The position numbers and the translations under genes were made by a program. Below the pieces are notes generated by a model, which was not told the DNA's origin, searched no databases, and was given only the letters and a program-made list of their open reading frames with translations. Shown here piece after piece: positions 61,238 to 64,000 of a stretch of 64,000 nt of DNA. Each line of letters begins with the position of its first letter. Within the stretch, counting starts at the first letter, position 1. The DNA comes from Halobacterium sp. DL1. Its GTDB lineage: Archaea > Halobacteriota > Halobacteria > Halobacteriales > Halobacteriaceae. The stretch spans positions 744,001 to 808,000 of the forward strand of contig CP007060.1 in NCBI GenBank assembly GCA_000230955.3, given 5' to 3'.

Positions 61238-61831
61238 ATGGACCTCTCGCGGGTGGCCGCCCACCGTCCGAAGCAGATCACGGACGAGGAGCGGGACGCG
61301 GCGGTGCTCGTCCCCGTCGTCGAGCGCGAGGCGGGCCCCGCGCTGCTGTTCACGATGCGCGCCGACCACCTCGGCGAACACCCCGGCCAGATGAGTTTCC
61401 CGGGTGGCGGCCGGGAGCCAAGCGACGCGGACCTCCGGGAGACGGCGGCCCGCGAGGCCGACGAGGAGATCGGTCTGCGCCGCGAGGAGCTCTCCTTCGT
61501 CGGGCAACTGGACGACATCAGCACCGTCAGCAGCTACGCCGTGACGCCGTTCGTCGGCCGCGTCCCGGACCGCGACTACGTTCCCGACGAGCGCGAGGTC
61601 GACGAGGTCGTCGTGCTCCCGATATCGGGGCTCACGGAGCCGGCGAACTACGAACTCGAGAAGCGCCGCCACCCGTCGTACGGCGAGGCGCTCGTCCACT
61701 TCTTCCACGTCAACGACTACACCGTCTGGGGGGCCACCGGCCGCATGCTCGTGCAGTTCCTCGAACTCGCCTGCGACTGGACGCCGCCCGACCGCGACCC
61801 GGACGTCGTCGAGATGGACCCGGACGTGTAG
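61238..61831 (+). CDS. NUDIX hydrolase, CoA pyrophosphatase-like
   Basis: This 197-residue protein has the NUDIX box GGREPSDADLRETAAREADEEIGL (given in part) and upstream LLFTMRADHLGEHPGQMSFPGG, whose HxGQxxFPGG is the CoA-diphosphatase signature. Such enzymes split CoA into phosphopantetheine and 3',5'-ADP. A TATA-like AGTTAAGG lies about 28 nt upstream. The window also holds two CoA-synthesis genes, but far away. Confidence 0.87.
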   Translation: MDLSRVAAHRPKQITDEERDAAVLVPVVEREAGPALLFTMRADHLGEHPGQMSFPGGGREPSDADLRETAAREADEEIGLRREELSFVGQLDDISTVSSYAVTPFVGRVPDRDYVPDEREVDEVVVLPISGLTEPANYELEKRRHPSYGEALVHFFHVNDYTVWGATGRMLVQFLELACDWTPPDRDPDVVEMDPDV

Positions 61832-61869
61832 GAAACACGCTGAAGGTGACACGGCCCCAATAGCCGCCG

Positions 61870-63495
61870 ATGTCCGACTCGCCGACCGTCGCAGTACTCG
61901 GGGGAGGAATCGGCGGCCTGACCGCGGCCCACGAGCTCGCCGAGCGCGGCTTCGACGTGACCGTCTACGAGGCCAACGACCGCGTCGGCGGGAAGGCCCG
62001 CTCCATCCCGATATCGGACGACGAGGCGGGGCTGCTGGGCGAGCACGGCTTCCGCTTCTTCCCCGCCTACTACCGCAACGTCGTGGACACGATGGAGCGC
62101 ATCCCGGACGGTGACGGGACCGTCGCGGACCACCTTGTCGCGACCAGCGAGACGCTCGTCGCGGGGACCGGTGACCTCGCGGTCCGCGCGTCCACGGAGC
62201 GCCCGTCGACGCCCCGCGAGTGGTTGGACGCCTTCCGGCCCCAGATCGCGGGCGGCTCCGTGCCGCGCCACGAGATAGCCCACTTCCTCTCGCGGCTCGC
62301 CGTGTTGCTGACGAGCTGCCGGGAGCGCCGCGAGGACGAGTTCGAGCGCACGTCGTGGTGGGAGTTCATCGACGCCGCGGAGATGTCCCCCGCGTACCAG
62401 AAACACCTCGCGGCGTCCACGCAGGCGCTGGTCGCGCTCCGGCCGGAGGTGGGGAGCGCGCGCACCGTCGGCACCATCTACCTCCAGTTGCTGTTCGGCC
62501 AGTTCGACCCCGACAGGCCCGCCGAGCGCGTGCTCGACGGCCCGACGAGCGAGGTGTGGTTCGACCCGTGGGTCGCGTACCTCCGCGACCTGGGCGTCTC
62601 CATCGAACTCGAGGCCCCCGTCACGGCCATCGAGAGCGACGGCGAGCGGGTGACCGGCGCCGTGGTGGACGGCGAGCGCGTCACCGCGGACTACTACGTC
62701 GCCGCGCTCCCCGTGGAGGTGATGCGGCGCCTCGTCACGCCCGACCTGCGCCGCGCCGCGCCCTCCCTGGCGGGCGTCGACCACGTCGAGACCGCGTGGA
62801 TGAACGGCGTCCAGTTCTACCTCGACCGCGACGTCCCCATCGTGGGCGGACACGCCGTCTACGTCGACTCGCCGTGGGCGCTCACGTCCATCAGCCAGCG
62901 CCAGTTCTGGGTCGACCACGACCCCGTCGCGCGCTCCGGCGGCGAGGTCGAGGGCGTGCTCTCCGTCATCGCCTCCGACTGGGACACCCCCGGCGTGCTG
63001 TACGGCAAGCCCGCCAGGGAGTGCACGCGCGAGGAGGTCGTCGAGGAGATCTGGGCGCAGGTGCAGTCCCACCTCGGCCCCGAGGAACTTCCCGACGAGG
63101 CCCGCGTCTCGCACTTCCTCGACCCGGCGCTCGGGCAGGGAGAGGGCGGACTGACGAACGACGCGCCGCTGGTCATCAACACGGTGGGGAGCCTCCGCCA
63201 CCGGCCCGAGGCCGGGACGGAGGCCGAGAACTTCGTGCTCGCGGCCGACTACGTGCGCGTCGAGACGGACCTGGCGACGATGGAGGCCGCCAACGAGGCC
63301 GGCCGCCGAGCCGCCAACGCGGTCCTCTCCCGGTCCCGCGTGCACGCCCGCCCCTGTGAGGTGTGGGGGCTGGACGAACCCGCCGTCTTCGACCCGCTGA
63401 AGCGCCAGGACAGGCTCCGCTACGAACTCGGCCTCCCCCATCCCGGCGAGGTGGGCCACGACGCCTGGGCGGTTCTCAACTCGCTGCGGCCGTAA
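61870..63495 (+). CDS. FAD-dependent oxidoreductase, phytoene-desaturase-like
   Basis: This 541-residue protein has the FAD-binding start VAVLGGGIGGLTAAHELAERG and the following YEANDRVGGKARS typical of amine-oxidase/phytoene-desaturase flavoproteins. GEHGFRFFPAYYRNV and a C-terminal AADYVRVETDLATMEAANEAG complete the pattern. It is a membrane-associated or cytoplasmic dehydrogenase; a carotenoid or isoprenoid substrate is possible but not shown. The ATG is 38 nt after the NUDIX stop. Confidence 0.82.
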   Translation: MSDSPTVAVLGGGIGGLTAAHELAERGFDVTVYEANDRVGGKARSIPISDDEAGLLGEHGFRFFPAYYRNVVDTMERIPDGDGTVADHLVATSETLVAGTGDLAVRASTERPSTPREWLDAFRPQIAGGSVPRHEIAHFLSRLAVLLTSCRERREDEFERTSWWEFIDAAEMSPAYQKHLAASTQALVALRPEVGSARTVGTIYLQLLFGQFDPDRPAERVLDGPTSEVWFDPWVAYLRDLGVSIELEAPVTAIESDGERVTGAVVDGERVTADYYVAALPVEVMRRLVTPDLRRAAPSLAGVDHVETAWMNGVQFYLDRDVPIVGGHAVYVDSPWALTSISQRQFWVDHDPVARSGGEVEGVLSVIASDWDTPGVLYGKPARECTREEVVEEIWAQVQSHLGPEELPDEARVSHFLDPALGQGEGGLTNDAPLVINTVGSLRHRPEAGTEAENFVLAADYVRVETDLATMEAANEAGRRAANAVLSRSRVHARPCEVWGLDEPAVFDPLKRQDRLRYELGLPHPGEVGHDAWAVLNSLRP

Positions 63496-63541
63496 TTCGC
63501 GATGGCGACAGCCTTTTGCCGGTCTGTCCGGTAGCCGGGGT

Positions 63542-63583
63542 ATGGTCGCAGAGACGATGGATCGAGTTCCGCTACTGTACTGA
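63542..63583 (+). other. Possible 13-residue leader ORF
   Basis: A 13-codon frame (MVAETMDRVPLLY) starts 27 nt after a TATA-like CTTTTGCC near 63512. It precedes the gene at 63620. Short enough to be chance. Confidence 0.25.
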
Positions 63584-63619
63584 GAGTCAACTGCGTCTCG
63601 CGGCCCGGGGTGAACTGTC

Positions 63620-64000
63620 GTGTTGAGAAGCGACAGCCACGCCGCGGTCGCGGGCGTCGACGCCGTCGCGCTGAAACCCGCCGAGACTGACTACCGACGC
63701 ATCCCGGAGCTCCACGAGGCGCTCGACACGGTTGTCATCGACTACGAGGGCCACGAGCACCTCCCGGAGTTCGACGCCGTCGCGGACCTCGCGAACGGCG
63801 ACCGCGAGGTTCGGCTCACGACGCCCGTCCGCGCGGACGGCTTCGACCCTCTCGGAGACGACTCGCTGGCCACCGAACTCCCCGAGCACGTCGGTCGCGT
63901 GGTCGTCGCCGGCCACGGCGCCTACCTCTCCGAGGCCGAGGCCGAGCGCGCGGTCGCTCCCCGGTTCGGCGCCGCCGTGACGGCCGACGCGGACGCCTGG
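63620..64000 (+). CDS. Conserved haloarchaeal protein, 3' end outside window (DUF7388-like)
   Basis: The frame starts at GTG 63620 (a TGA lies in frame at 63611) and is open to the window end, giving at least 127 residues. It reads LRSDSHAAVAGVDAVALKPAE, then VVIDYEGHEHLPEFDAV, TTPVRADGFDPLGDDSL and VVVAGHGAYL. The alternation of strands and helices suggests a TIM-barrel or Rossmann-like fold. From memory this matches DUF7388. Function is unknown. Confidence 0.7.
   Translation, partial: MLRSDSHAAVAGVDAVALKPAETDYRRIPELHEALDTVVIDYEGHEHLPEFDAVADLANGDREVRLTTPVRADGFDPLGDDSLATELPEHVGRVVVAGHGAYLSEAEAERAVAPRFGAAVTADADAW

Noticed and set aside
1-64000. tRNA, rRNA or CRISPR loci
   Set aside because: I found no cloverleaf with a CCA-like end, no rRNA-like tract and no regularly spaced repeats of 25-40 bp. 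Automated tRNA and CRISPR searches would be needed to be certain.

Overview
The window is chromosomal DNA of a haloarchaeon (class Halobacteria); I cannot name the genus. The evidence is a high G+C content, strongly acidic proteins, archaeal-only genes (TFB, RNA polymerase subunit P, L37Ae, prefoldin beta, Pcc1, GGGP synthase, pantoate kinase, CetZ) and TATA-like A/T boxes about 27 nt upstream of many start codons, as expected for leaderless haloarchaeal transcripts. I found no rRNA, tRNA, CRISPR array or intact insertion sequence.

Layout. 1-2.6 kb: the end of a secreted protein, an HNH-like zinc protein, a VOC enzyme and an AT-richer membrane-protein gene. 2.7-13.8 kb: a minus-strand unit with a lipoprotein binding protein (livK-like), hydantoinase/oxoprolinase subunits A and B, an MFS carrier and a LivHMGF-type ABC transporter, preceded by a ribbon-helix-helix regulator; it probably imports and opens a cyclic amide such as hydantoin or 5-oxoproline. 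14-31.7 kb: housekeeping genes, including guaA glutaminase subunit, a DUF2070 membrane protein, prefoldin beta, Pcc1, rpoP, L37Ae, truD, a carotenoid oxygenase, pth2, dcd, a ThiR-type regulator, the archaeal CoA pair (pantoate kinase, phosphopantothenate synthetase), a disulfide reductase and aspS. 32-38.7 kb: a divergent dipeptide/oligopeptide-type ABC locus with three tandem DppB-like permeases and no binding protein. 38.7-47.1 kb: GGGP synthase, TFB, RNase HI, a PadR regulator, pyrophosphatase, a degenerate DHH protein, an alkaline phosphatase superfamily protein and CetZ.

47.2-55.7 kb: an eight-gene plus-strand cluster with a secretion/pilus ATPase (PilB type), its membrane platform (PilC type) and six haloarchaea-specific proteins, several with one pilin-like N-terminal hydrophobic segment. 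This is the best candidate for a poorly described machine. 55.7-64 kb: oxidoreductases, an MFS carrier, a GpgS-like glycosyltransferase, a CoA-pyrophosphatase-like NUDIX protein, a phytoene-desaturase-like flavoprotein and the start of a conserved haloarchaeal gene.

The less obvious signals lie between genes: a nested inverted-repeat element (16510-16684), a dispersed GAGCG/CGAGC-rich repeat family, one copy of which appears to sit in frame inside the carotenoid oxygenase, helically phased GTTCACA repeats upstream of the binding-protein gene, and short upstream ORFs coupled to two paralogous permeases.
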